A stretch of DNA of 64,000 bases. Source: Gemmatimonadaceae bacterium. Lineage in GTDB: Bacteria > Gemmatimonadota > Gemmatimonadetes > Gemmatimonadales > Gemmatimonadaceae. Of this stretch, positions 26,663-34,888 are shown one piece after another (the stretch's first letter is position 1; the number at the start of each line of letters is the position of its first letter). The stretch lies in contig JABAQJ010000006.1 in NCBI GenBank assembly GCA_019186945.1, positions 310,001 to 374,000 of the forward strand, read 5' to 3'. The position numbers were made by a program, and so were the translations under genes. The notes beneath the pieces were generated by a model. That model saw only the letters and a list, made by a program, of their open reading frames with translations, was not told where the DNA came from and did not search any database.

Positions 26663-26715
26663 GTCCAGCCTCCAAGTACGGCGTCTCCGGCTCCGCCGTC
26701 AGCCACCGTGAAACG

Positions 26716-28263
26716 TCACATCTTCGGCAACGTGCACGTCTGTGGCCGCGGCAGGCTCTTCCCGACCCCGGCTTCCGCCGGAGGCGCACCCACCGTCCGA
26801 TACCATTCGACGCGCTCGGCGTTGCGTGCTTCAGGAGCGTTCGCCTTGTCGCGCATCATTGCCTCGACTTCGTCCAGTTCCCGCGGCACGCATGAGATCC
26901 ATTCCAACCCGTTCTCCGTGACCACGTAGTTGTCCTCGATACGAACGCCTATTCCCGAGTACTTCGGCAGAACGCTGCGTAACGCGGCGCGGTAGGACTC
27001 GTTCGCTGGCGTGCGCGGGACCAGTTCCAGCAGGTTCTCGCGAATGTAAATGCCCGGCTCGATGCTGAAGGCGCTGCCGATGTCGATCCTGCCGGTGAAA
27101 TAGTACTGATCCGGGTCGTGTACTTCGAGCCCGATCCCGTGTCCAAGGCCGTGCATGTAGAAAAGGCCGAGTTGCGAGCACCGTTTTGGCGCACCGTCGC
27201 TGCCGCAGTCGAAGGTCGCGCCAGGGCCCTCGATCAGACCGAGCCGCGTCAATCCACTGGCCAGAACATGGCTCGCCGAATCGCTCATTGCACGGGCCGA
27301 GGCGCCCACGCGTGCCTGACGCTCGGCGGCAGCCTGGGCCGCGCGCACGATCGTGTAGATTTCGCGCTGCTCGGGCGAAAACGTGCCGCTCACTGGGAAA
27401 GTCCGGGTCAGGTCCGACGCGTACCCCCCATAGGCGGCGCCGGCGTCGATCAGCAGCAACTCGCCATCCTTCATGAACCGGTCATCGCGGTTGTAGTGGA
27501 GCGTCGTTGCGTTGGCGCCAGACCCTACGATCGAAGCGTAGGCCGGCCGGTCGGCGCCGTTGCGGCGAAACGTGTACTCCAGCAGCGCCTGGATCTCGAA
27601 CTCGTTCATGCCGGGTCTCAGCGCGCGTGCCGCCTCCCGGTGCGCATCGAGGCTGATGGCAGCAGCGCGACCGATCAGGTCCATTTCCGCCGCGCTCTTC
27701 TTCGCCCGCATGAGCGCGACGGCCTGGTTTGCCCCGAGGATCCGTACTTTCGGGTGCTCACGAGCGAGCCTGGCGACGAAAAGGTTGTCGCCATTCAGGG
27801 TGTCCCCGCCCTCGGCGATATCCGCCAGGACGAACAACCTGTTGCTGCTGGCGAGCGTCGAATCCAGCGCCGCGGCAAACTCGGTATTCAGGCGCGAAGG
27901 CAACCCCGTCATTGCCCTGGCGCCATCGACGCCATTACGACGTCCTGACCACACCTCGACCGCCGGATCCTTTCGCTCGACGAACAGCGTCCACGACACG
28001 CTGCTCCCGCGTTTCGTCATCAGGAGCGATGCGTTGGCCTCCTTGTAACCCGTGAGGTACAGGAAACCCGGCGACTGGAAGAAGGACAGATAGTCCTGCA
28101 CGGGCTCCACTGCGCCACGCGCAACAAAGACGCCATCCTCCAGCTTCGCGGCCAATGCGGCGCGGCGGTCGGCGTACTCTCGGGCGGTGATCTGAGCGCC
28201 CGCGGGCAGTGCCATCCCGGTCAGAAGGAAGAGTGCAGGGAGCAGGGTGCGTCGTGCGGACAT
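26716..28263 (-). CDS. Secreted M24 family Xaa-Pro aminopeptidase
   Basis: A 515-residue aminopeptidase P-like enzyme that releases the residue before proline. ATG 28263 has AGGAG five bases upstream and begins a signal peptide ending P-A-G-A-Q. An aminopeptidase P N-terminal domain precedes the pita-bread catalytic domain with all five dinuclear metal ligands: Asp273, Asp284, His375, Glu402 and Glu443 (L-L-I-D-A-G, A-S-D-L-T-R, G-H-G-I-G-L, S-I-E-P-G, I-E-D-N-Y). Export is unusual relative to cytosolic PepP but common in peptide-degrading lineages. It is followed directly by the S9 peptidase; the two have complementary specificities for proline peptides. Confidence 0.93.
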   Translation of the reverse strand: MSARRTLLPALFLLTGMALPAGAQITAREYADRRAALAAKLEDGVFVARGAVEPVQDYLSFFQSPGFLYLTGYKEANASLLMTKRGSSVSWTLFVERKDPAVEVWSGRRNGVDGARAMTGLPSRLNTEFAAALDSTLASSNRLFVLADIAEGGDTLNGDNLFVARLAREHPKVRILGANQAVALMRAKKSAAEMDLIGRAAAISLDAHREAARALRPGMNEFEIQALLEYTFRRNGADRPAYASIVGSGANATTLHYNRDDRFMKDGELLLIDAGAAYGGYASDLTRTFPVSGTFSPEQREIYTIVRAAQAAAERQARVGASARAMSDSASHVLASGLTRLGLIEGPGATFDCGSDGAPKRCSQLGLFYMHGLGHGIGLEVHDPDQYYFTGRIDIGSAFSIEPGIYIRENLLELVPRTPANESYRAALRSVLPKYSGIGVRIEDNYVVTENGLEWISCVPRELDEVEAMMRDKANAPEARNAERVEWYRTVGAPPAEAGVGKSLPRPQTCTLPKM

Positions 28264-28341
28264 GAAGACTCCTGGGCTTTGAGAACGTCCCCCATCGGCC
28301 GCGCCACCGGCGATGACGGCGGTCGGCGAACAGCGCTGTCG

Positions 28342-29310
28342 TCAGGTTGGTGCGTCGAGGCCGACGGTGGTACGCCGGTCACCACGCGGTCTTTCGAGCA
28401 CGGTGAACTCGAAACAGTCCGGGCGCGAATAATGCCCGCTCGTGTCGAGCGTCATGCTTTCCTCCCGGATCCGACCCAGTTCGAGATCGGCGACAAGCGT
28501 ACCGGGACCGTCGAACAGGGGTTCCTCGAGGTAGAATCCGTCAGGGCCAACGATGGCGCTCCCGCCGCGAAGTACCCACTGGTCGGGAGACGTCACGATC
28601 TCCGGATGCGGCGTGACCTCGGTGGGAAGGGCCGACGCACGCATCACCGAAGCGGCAACAAGAACGAAACAGCGACCCTCGAACGCGATATGGCGGGACG
28701 CGATCTGGTTGCGCTCGTGCGCGGTTGGCCACGCGGCAACATGAATCTGCGTTCCCGAGTCGTGGAGCGCCTGGCGAGGCATCGGCATCCAGTGCTCCCA
28801 ACAGATCAGGCCACCGACGCGACCGGCTGGCGTTTCGACTGCACGCACGCCGTTGGCATCGCCCTGACCCCATAACATGCGCTCACTGAACGTGGGCATC
28901 AGCTTGCGATGATGATTGAGCAGGCGCCCGTCCGGACCGAACGTCAGGAGCGAGTTGTACAGCGTCAGGTTGCCGGGCCCGCGCTCGACACGTTCGCTCA
29001 CGCCGATGACGAGCGTGACGCCGAGTTCGCGCGCGAGGTCCGCGAGAGCCGTGCCCGTTGGTCCGCCCACGTCGACCGACGCCTCCGCGTAGCGCCGGAA
29101 GAGCTGCTTCGTCGGGTTGTGATCCCAGAGTGCCACGTCGCGGCAGACATCGAGCCAAATGGGGTATCCCGGGAGCCACGTTTCCGGGAAGGCGATGAGC
29201 ATCGCGCCCCGTGCGGCAGCGTCGGCGGCGAGGGAGCGCGTCAAGTCCAGCGCCCGACTCGAGCCGAATCCCGTTTCCCCCTGAACCACAGCGACGCGAA
29301 CGGTGGGCAT
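28342..29310 (-). CDS. Nitrilase-family carbon-nitrogen hydrolase
   Basis: A 322-residue nitrilase-superfamily enzyme with the complete triad Glu43 (F-P-E-T-W-L-P-G-Y-P), Lys136 (H-H-R-K-L-M-P-T) and Cys170 (L-I-C-W-E-H-W). The C-W-E-H-W-M-P context is typical of true nitrilases (branch 1), which convert nitriles to acids plus ammonia, rather than amidases. ATG 29310 begins M-P-T-V-R-V-A-V-V-Q, the normal N-terminus. It sits between an acyl-CoA dehydrogenase (38 bases away) and the M24 peptidase (78 bases) on the same strand, so cotranscription is likely. Natural substrate is not evident. Confidence 0.9.
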   Translation of the reverse strand: MPTVRVAVVQGETGFGSSRALDLTRSLAADAAARGAMLIAFPETWLPGYPIWLDVCRDVALWDHNPTKQLFRRYAEASVDVGGPTGTALADLARELGVTLVIGVSERVERGPGNLTLYNSLLTFGPDGRLLNHHRKLMPTFSERMLWGQGDANGVRAVETPAGRVGGLICWEHWMPMPRQALHDSGTQIHVAAWPTAHERNQIASRHIAFEGRCFVLVAASVMRASALPTEVTPHPEIVTSPDQWVLRGGSAIVGPDGFYLEEPLFDGPGTLVADLELGRIREESMTLDTSGHYSRPDCFEFTVLERPRGDRRTTVGLDAPT

Positions 29311-29348
29311 CAGCGAAAGGTACCGACGGCTGCGTTCTCCGGGAGGTG

Positions 29349-30515
29349 CTACCGCAGCAGAGCCTTGGCGATCGTCTGCAGCTGCATGTTCGACGTTCCT
29401 TCGTAAATCGATCCGATCTTTGCATCGCGGTAGAACTTCTCGACCGGAAAATCCCTGGTGTAACCGTAACCTCCAAACAGTTCGACGCAGAGGGAGGTTA
29501 CCCGTTCGCATACCTGCGACGCGAACAGCTTCGCCATCGCGCCCTCACGAACGATGTCCTGCCCGGCGTCCTTGAGGCGTGACGCGTTGTAGACCAGGAG
29601 CCGCGCGGCCTCCAGATCGGTTGCGGCCTGCGCAAGCTGGAATTGCACACCCTGGAACTCGGCAATGGCCCGGCCGAACTGTTTCCGCTCCTTCACGTAG
29701 GCGACAGCCGCGGCCAGCGCACCGGAGGCGATACCGATCATCTGCGCGCCGATGCCGATGCGGCCGCCGTTCAACGTGTCGATCGCGATCTTGTAGCCTT
29801 GGCCGACAGCGCCCAACACATTGTCGTCCGGCACCTCACAGTCGTCAAGGAGCAGTTCAGCGGTGCTCGACGCGCGGATCCCGAGCTTGTCTTCCTTCTT
29901 TCCGACACGAAATCCGGCGAAGTCGCGTTCGACGATGAACGCGGTAATCCCGCGGTAACCAACGGCCGGATCGGTGTTCGCGAAAATCACGAAGACGTCC
30001 GCTTCGCCTCCGTTAGTGATCCACATCTTCCGGCCGTTCAGGATCCAGCGATCGCCCTTCCGGACTGCGCGCGCCTGCAGTCCGAATGCATCGGATCCCG
30101 AGCCTGCTTCCGAAAGAGCGTACGCGCCCACTGCCGACGACGTGAGGCGGGGAATGAAACGTTGCTGCTGTTCCGGCGAGCCGTACGCGCGAATGGGATG
30201 GATCGCGAGCGTGTTCTGCACGTCGACAAGGATCGCAGAGGACGCGTCGATCCGGCTGATTTCCTCGACCGCAAGCGTAACCATCATCATCGTTCCACCC
30301 GCCCCACCCAGCGACTCCGGAACCTCGATGCCCATCAGCCCCATCTCGAATGTTTTCGCGACCAATTCCGGATCGAGCGCGGCTGCTCGTTCCATGGCCG
30401 CTACGCGTGGTCGTACCTCCTCGGCGGCGAACGAGGCGACGGCATCGCGGAACAGCGCTTCGTCGTCGGAGAGGGTCGTCAACGGACCGATGACGTCAGG
30501 AGCGTTGCGAGACAT
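29349..30515 (-). CDS. Acyl-CoA dehydrogenase (short/branched-chain type)
   Basis: A 388-residue flavoprotein that introduces a trans-2,3 double bond into acyl-CoA and passes electrons to ETF. Family signatures are A-L-S-E-A-G-S-G-S-D (FAD/substrate loop), W-I-T-N-G-G-E-A, R-K-Q-F-G-R-A-I, and F-G-G-Y-G-Y-T-R-D-F-P-V-E-K. The catalytic base is Glu372 in I-Y-E-G-T-S-N-M-Q, the position used by short-chain and short-branched-chain enzymes. Length is standard. No Shine-Dalgarno is obvious before ATG 30515. It may take part in branched-chain amino-acid or fatty-acid breakdown, fitting the peptide-utilising neighbourhood. Confidence 0.93.
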   Translation of the reverse strand: MSRNAPDVIGPLTTLSDDEALFRDAVASFAAEEVRPRVAAMERAAALDPELVAKTFEMGLMGIEVPESLGGAGGTMMMVTLAVEEISRIDASSAILVDVQNTLAIHPIRAYGSPEQQQRFIPRLTSSAVGAYALSEAGSGSDAFGLQARAVRKGDRWILNGRKMWITNGGEADVFVIFANTDPAVGYRGITAFIVERDFAGFRVGKKEDKLGIRASSTAELLLDDCEVPDDNVLGAVGQGYKIAIDTLNGGRIGIGAQMIGIASGALAAAVAYVKERKQFGRAIAEFQGVQFQLAQAATDLEAARLLVYNASRLKDAGQDIVREGAMAKLFASQVCERVTSLCVELFGGYGYTRDFPVEKFYRDAKIGSIYEGTSNMQLQTIAKALLR

Positions 30516-30560
30516 GACGGCAGGGAGGAAGGGATGTGCGGCCGATCGCCGCCCGCCCGC

Positions 30561-31979
30561 TTAACCTAAGCGTTCGATCAGCGAAGAAAAGCGCCGCGGC
30601 CTTGCTCCGTCCCGTGCGGTCGCCACCACGCGGTCGATGGCGTCGAACATCGGTTCCGCCTGCCGAAGCCGATCGAATCGACCGTCGGCGTTCAATGGAC
30701 GGGGCCTCTTTCCGGCACGGAAATCCCGATACCGCCTCGAGACGACCCGGGAGATGCCTTCGCTGTCGTCGGGGGCCACGCAGTCGGCTCCAGCGTCTCG
30801 CAACAATAGGTCCGTTGCGCTCTCGCGCTCGGCGAGAGAGAGCACCCATGTTTCCGCCTGCACGTACTCGAACACCTTGCCGGGAATCGAGTGCTGGTAC
30901 TGCTGTGGCAGGACGACAGCCATCGCTGAGCGCTGCAAAAGCGCCAGCGCGGCGCTCCGGACCTGCAGCGGTTCACTGACGAAGTAGCCATCGAGGCCGC
31001 ACTCGCTGGCAACGGCAGTAAGCGGAATGTCGTCGAGGCATTCGGCGCCCATGAAGCGGACTTCGAGATCGCCCGGGGCGATTCCCAGTTCGTCGATCGC
31101 GCGGCGGACGCCGCGAAACATCGGCCGGGGATCGCGACCGCCGTAGATCTGGCCGGCGTAGCTGATCACGAAGGTTGAACCCCACCGTCCGGGGATCCGC
31201 AGATCCGGGTCCGCGCCGTTCATGGCGGTCACGATGCGCTCCTCCATCTCCGGGTATCGCTCTCGCATGAGACGTTCGGCGAGTGCCGTATTCATGACGA
31301 TGAGAGAGGCGCGCGACACCGCTCGTCTTTCGTAGTAGGCAGAGAGGCGCGTCCACGCTGGCGAGCGGACGTCAGGGTGGATGTAGGTCTCGTGGGCCCA
31401 CGGATCGCGGAAGTCGAGCGCATACGGTACTCCCGTTGCGTCGGCGACCGTGCGTGCCGCCAGGTGCGCTTGGTGGGGCGGCCCGGAACTGACGACTACC
31501 TCGTAGGGCGTCTGGCTGGAAAGCGCGATGCCCATCGCTGCGGCGCGTTCGGCCCAGTCCTCCCACTCGGCATACGAGCGACGGGCCAGTTGCGCCCGGC
31601 GTACGGCGAGGATCGCGCGACCGGGGCTGACATGACGACCGGCTCCGTTCGAGGTGACGGACTGGCTGCCGGGGACGACGGCGGCCGGTATCGCGTCGGC
31701 GCCATCGCTCGATCGCAGTCTCTTGAGCGCGCGCGCCATCCATTGGCGCAACCGGGCCTCGATCGACGACTCCTGGTAGGAGTAGTAATGCACGCCGAAG
31801 AGTCGAATGCCAGGCGGGAGGTTGTTCAGGCGGGAGTCGTCACGGACGTCCGCCTGTGCCGGATCCGACATCAGGACGTCCACCTGCCACCCGCGGGTTG
31901 CCGCATACGCCGTCAGCTTCTCCCACCGCAGACTGCCGATGGTTGAAACTGGCGGGAATGCATGACTGATGAGGAGCAT
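30561..31979 (-). CDS. Glycosyltransferase, GT4-like
   Basis: About 472 residues from ATG 31979, chosen because GGAAG lies eight bases upstream and M-L-L-I-S-H-A-F-P-P is a normal GT-B start; a GTG at 32036 would add 19 residues. The N-terminal Rossmann half has the loop P-P-V-S-T-I-G-S-L-R and D-F-R-D-P-W-A, typical of GT4-type enzymes in capsule clusters. The C-terminal half has V-I-S-Y-A-G-Q-I-Y-G-G-R-D-P and a nucleotide-sugar site around P-G-K-V-F-E-Y. It lies 81 bases after the flippase gene, on the same strand, and probably adds a sugar to a lipid-linked polysaccharide unit. Confidence 0.82.
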   Translation of the reverse strand: MLLISHAFPPVSTIGSLRWEKLTAYAATRGWQVDVLMSDPAQADVRDDSRLNNLPPGIRLFGVHYYSYQESSIEARLRQWMARALKRLRSSDGADAIPAAVVPGSQSVTSNGAGRHVSPGRAILAVRRAQLARRSYAEWEDWAERAAAMGIALSSQTPYEVVVSSGPPHQAHLAARTVADATGVPYALDFRDPWAHETYIHPDVRSPAWTRLSAYYERRAVSRASLIVMNTALAERLMRERYPEMEERIVTAMNGADPDLRIPGRWGSTFVISYAGQIYGGRDPRPMFRGVRRAIDELGIAPGDLEVRFMGAECLDDIPLTAVASECGLDGYFVSEPLQVRSAALALLQRSAMAVVLPQQYQHSIPGKVFEYVQAETWVLSLAERESATDLLLRDAGADCVAPDDSEGISRVVSRRYRDFRAGKRPRPLNADGRFDRLRQAEPMFDAIDRVVATARDGARPRRFSSLIERLG

Positions 31980-32060
31980 GCGCCGGCTTCCCGCTCCCGG
32001 CGCGGTCGAGGCGAAGAACGGATTTGGCGTGTGCACGCGGGAAATGTATACGTCGCGCCG

Positions 32061-33620
32061 TCAGGCGGTGCTCCGTCTTGCCACGCGCACATAGGTGAGC
32101 ACGCGCTCACGGTGAAGGAGCCACAGGGTCGCGCCATAGCCGGCCGCGCCCGATGCGACGGTCACCAGCAGCGATACTGCACGCGATGTCGTGTCCGGGA
32201 GGGCTGCCCGTGCGGCAAGGACCGTGATCGACATCACAAGCGTGGCGCTACCCGCGGGCACCAAGGCGCGGACGTATGCCCGCCAATCCAGTTGAACCTG
32301 CCGGAAGGTGACGATCGCCATCGGGATCACCACCAGCGTCGGGTAGGCGAGCAACCATGCCATCGCGATCCCCGGCGTGTTCCATCGGGCGCCAACGATG
32401 AATGCGACCGGCATCACCACCAGACCGAACACGTTGACCCACATGGCGCGATGGTTGGCGCCGGTCACCATCAGCACCTGCGGGAACAGCGGTGTTATCG
32501 AACGGATGCTCGCCGCCACGGCCAGAATCTGCAGCGGTGCGACCGCCGTGCTCCACTTGTCACCCAGCACCAGGGGGACGAGCAGATCGGCAACCAGCGC
32601 AAGGCCAACGGTCAGCGGGAAGGCCACCATCGCCAGGGCCTCGGTCACTGTGACCAGGTACCGGCGCACCTCGTGAAGATCATGCTGTACCGCCGAGAGA
32701 ATCGAGGGGGTCACGCGCGCGGCAAGGGACGTCACCCGCTCGATCGGCGTACTGGCGAGCGTCCAGCCGAAATTGTATGCACCTAACGCCTGTTGGCCGA
32801 GCATGCGGCCGGCGACGTAGAAGTCCGCGTTCTGGTACAGGTACCACGCCACGCGCGATGCGATCGTTTGCTGGCTGAACGTCACCGCATCCCGCAGTTC
32901 GCGCCACTGCGGCCAGCGGAACGAGACCCGCACGAGCCGTACGATCAGGATCGTCGCCACGAGCGCCGCCAGCACCTCGCTCGCCACGAGCGTCCAGTAC
33001 CGGAACCCCGCCAGCGCGAAGATCACCGCCCCGGTCGACGTGACGATCGCCCGCACACCGTCGTTGATCGCGAGATCGCGGAACCGGAGATCGCGCTGCA
33101 GGATCGCTTGCGGGACGACGCGCACTCCGGTGATGACAAAGACGGAGCTGGTGGCGATGACCACGAGAGTAAGTTCGGGCGCGCGATAGAAGGCGGATAG
33201 CAACGGCGCGGCGAGGCAGGAGACCAGAAAGCCGGCGACGCCAAAGAGGAGCGCAAGGGCATTGACCTGGGCTACGTGATCGTCGGGCATGTCGCGAAAC
33301 GTCACGATCGTGGTGCCGATCCCGAACTCGGTAAGGAGCGTGACGATGCCCATGTATGATGTGGCGAACGCATAGAGGCCGAAGTCCGACGGATCGAGCA
33401 CTCGGGCCACGAAGATCGTCGAGCCCCACGTCAGCGCCTGCGTCAGCCACTTGACGCCGCCGATCCAGGCAATGCCGTGCGCGAGCGACCGATCGAGGGC
33501 CGCGCGCCGGCCACGAGCCGGGGTTGGCGTCCGCCGAGACCCGGGTTCCCTGACAGTCGTCTGAGGTTCGTCCGGCGCCGACTGGCGTACGTCTTCGTGC
33601 GTCACGTCCTTACGTTCCAT
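32061..33620 (-). CDS. Wzx-type oligosaccharide flippase (lipopolysaccharide biosynthesis protein, MOP superfamily)
   Basis: A 519-residue membrane protein with about twelve to fourteen hydrophobic helices after a 45-residue basic, proline-rich cytosolic tail. W-I-G-G-V-K-W-L-T-Q, R-V-L-D-P-S-D-F-G-L-Y-A-F and L-T-E-F-G-I-G-T-T-I are hallmark N-terminal segments of WzxC-like flippases. It would move undecaprenyl-linked sugar units across the inner membrane. It starts only 29 bases from the divergent wecB gene. A second flippase of a different subtype is encoded at 46143, so two lipid-linked products or two steps may exist. Confidence 0.88.
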   Translation of the reverse strand: MERKDVTHEDVRQSAPDEPQTTVREPGSRRTPTPARGRRAALDRSLAHGIAWIGGVKWLTQALTWGSTIFVARVLDPSDFGLYAFATSYMGIVTLLTEFGIGTTIVTFRDMPDDHVAQVNALALLFGVAGFLVSCLAAPLLSAFYRAPELTLVVIATSSVFVITGVRVVPQAILQRDLRFRDLAINDGVRAIVTSTGAVIFALAGFRYWTLVASEVLAALVATILIVRLVRVSFRWPQWRELRDAVTFSQQTIASRVAWYLYQNADFYVAGRMLGQQALGAYNFGWTLASTPIERVTSLAARVTPSILSAVQHDLHEVRRYLVTVTEALAMVAFPLTVGLALVADLLVPLVLGDKWSTAVAPLQILAVAASIRSITPLFPQVLMVTGANHRAMWVNVFGLVVMPVAFIVGARWNTPGIAMAWLLAYPTLVVIPMAIVTFRQVQLDWRAYVRALVPAGSATLVMSITVLAARAALPDTTSRAVSLLVTVASGAAGYGATLWLLHRERVLTYVRVARRSTA

Positions 33621-33649
33621 GCGATCCCGGATTCGCCTCGAACCCTGCG

Positions 33650-34825
33650 GTGAACATGAAGATACTCGTCGTTGCTGGTGCCCGACCGAATTTCATGAAG
33701 GTAGCACCCATTCTCTCCGCACTCGAACGCGCCGGGCATGAGCGCGTGTTCGTGCATACGGGGCAGCACTACGACGCCACCATGTCAGACGCGTTCTTCC
33801 GCGACCTGCGACTGCCAGAACCCGATTTCCACCTCGGTGTCGGGTCGGGAAGTCACGCCAGGCAGACCGCACGCATCATGGAAGGGTTCGAGCCGGTCCT
33901 GCTCGAAAGCAAGCCGCAGTGGGTCGTCGTTGTCGGTGACGTCAATTCCACTATTGCCTGCGCCCTCGTAGCGTCCAAGATGCGCCACGAGCACGACTGC
34001 CGGATCGCGCACGTGGAAGCCGGACTCCGAAGCAACGACTGGGCAATGCCGGAGGAAGTCAATCGCGTGCTCACCGACCGGTTGAGCGATCTGCTGCTGA
34101 CCCCATCGCACGACGCCCGGCCAAACCTCCTCCGCGAAGGGATCGATGAACGGCGCATTGTCTTCGTAGGCAATGTGATGATTGACTCGCTGCTCCGGAT
34201 GCTGCCTCACGCGAAGGCCCTTCAGATGCCGGAACGTCTTGGCGCGACGCCAGGCGCGTATGCGGTGGCCACCTTGCATCGACCATCCAATGTGGACGAC
34301 GCAGCGCAGCTCGAAGTCATTCTTGGCGCGTTCGCCGAACTGACGAAACGTCTTCCGGTGCTGCTGCCCCTGCACCCCAGGACGAGGGAGCGCATCGGTG
34401 CCTTTGGTCTGGATTCCGTGGCCGATGGCATACGACTCATGGAACCGCTGGGGTACTCGGAGATGCTCGGACTGCAGTCGGAAGCGGCGCTCGTCGTCAC
34501 GGATTCGGGAGGTATGCAGGAAGAGAGCACCGTGCTGGGGATACCGTGCCTGACGTTGCGCGAGACGACGGAGAGGCCCGTGACGGTTACCGAAGGGACA
34601 AACCGAATGGCACCGTGGCCGCTGACGCGAGACGGAATCCTCGGCGCCGCTGAATCGGCGTTGGCTGGCGGACGGGTTCCCGTAGGCGCCCGTGCGCCCG
34701 AGGGATGGGATGGCAAGGCCGGAGAACGGATCGTCGCGGCGCTGGAGGAGGGATCCAAAGGGGAGTCGCTGTCGCTCCGACTACTGCTCGGCCTGGTGCG
34801 GGGACAATTCCCGATCGCTCCGTAG
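33650..34825 (+). CDS. wecB: UDP-N-acetylglucosamine 2-epimerase (non-hydrolysing)
   Basis: A 391-residue enzyme that interconverts UDP-GlcNAc and UDP-ManNAc, supplying ManNAc-type sugars for surface polysaccharides. It begins K-I-L-V-V-A-G-A-R-P-N-F-M-K, and carries H-T-G-Q-H-Y-D, E-A-G-L-R-S, L-H-P-R-T, and the C-terminal D-S-G-G-M-Q-E-E-S and R-E-T-T-E-R-P-V-T-V motifs that bind the UDP part. The start is GTG 33650 or ATG 33656. It is divergent from the flippase/glycosyltransferase pair with only 29 bases between, so their promoters must overlap or lie inside coding sequence. No ManNAc dehydrogenase (wecC) partner is adjacent. Confidence 0.92.
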   Translation: MNMKILVVAGARPNFMKVAPILSALERAGHERVFVHTGQHYDATMSDAFFRDLRLPEPDFHLGVGSGSHARQTARIMEGFEPVLLESKPQWVVVVGDVNSTIACALVASKMRHEHDCRIAHVEAGLRSNDWAMPEEVNRVLTDRLSDLLLTPSHDARPNLLREGIDERRIVFVGNVMIDSLLRMLPHAKALQMPERLGATPGAYAVATLHRPSNVDDAAQLEVILGAFAELTKRLPVLLPLHPRTRERIGAFGLDSVADGIRLMEPLGYSEMLGLQSEAALVVTDSGGMQEESTVLGIPCLTLRETTERPVTVTEGTNRMAPWPLTRDGILGAAESALAGGRVPVGARAPEGWDGKAGERIVAALEEGSKGESLSLRLLLGLVRGQFPIAP

Positions 34826-34833
34826 GCGTCATG

Positions 34834-34881
34834 CCCGGTGCTCGCTCTCGAGCGGGACAGATCGCCTGACGACGACAGGCG
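34834..34881. terminator. Two stem-loops between convergent wecB and the one-carbon operon
   Basis: The first stem (34834-34856) pairs CCCG and CTCG with CGAG and CGGG around a CTCT loop with a small bulge. The second (34863-34881) is CGCCTG/CAGGCG with a 7-nt loop. They lie in the 63-base convergent gap and may stop transcription from both sides. Confidence 0.4.
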
Positions 34882-34888
34882 CGTAGCG

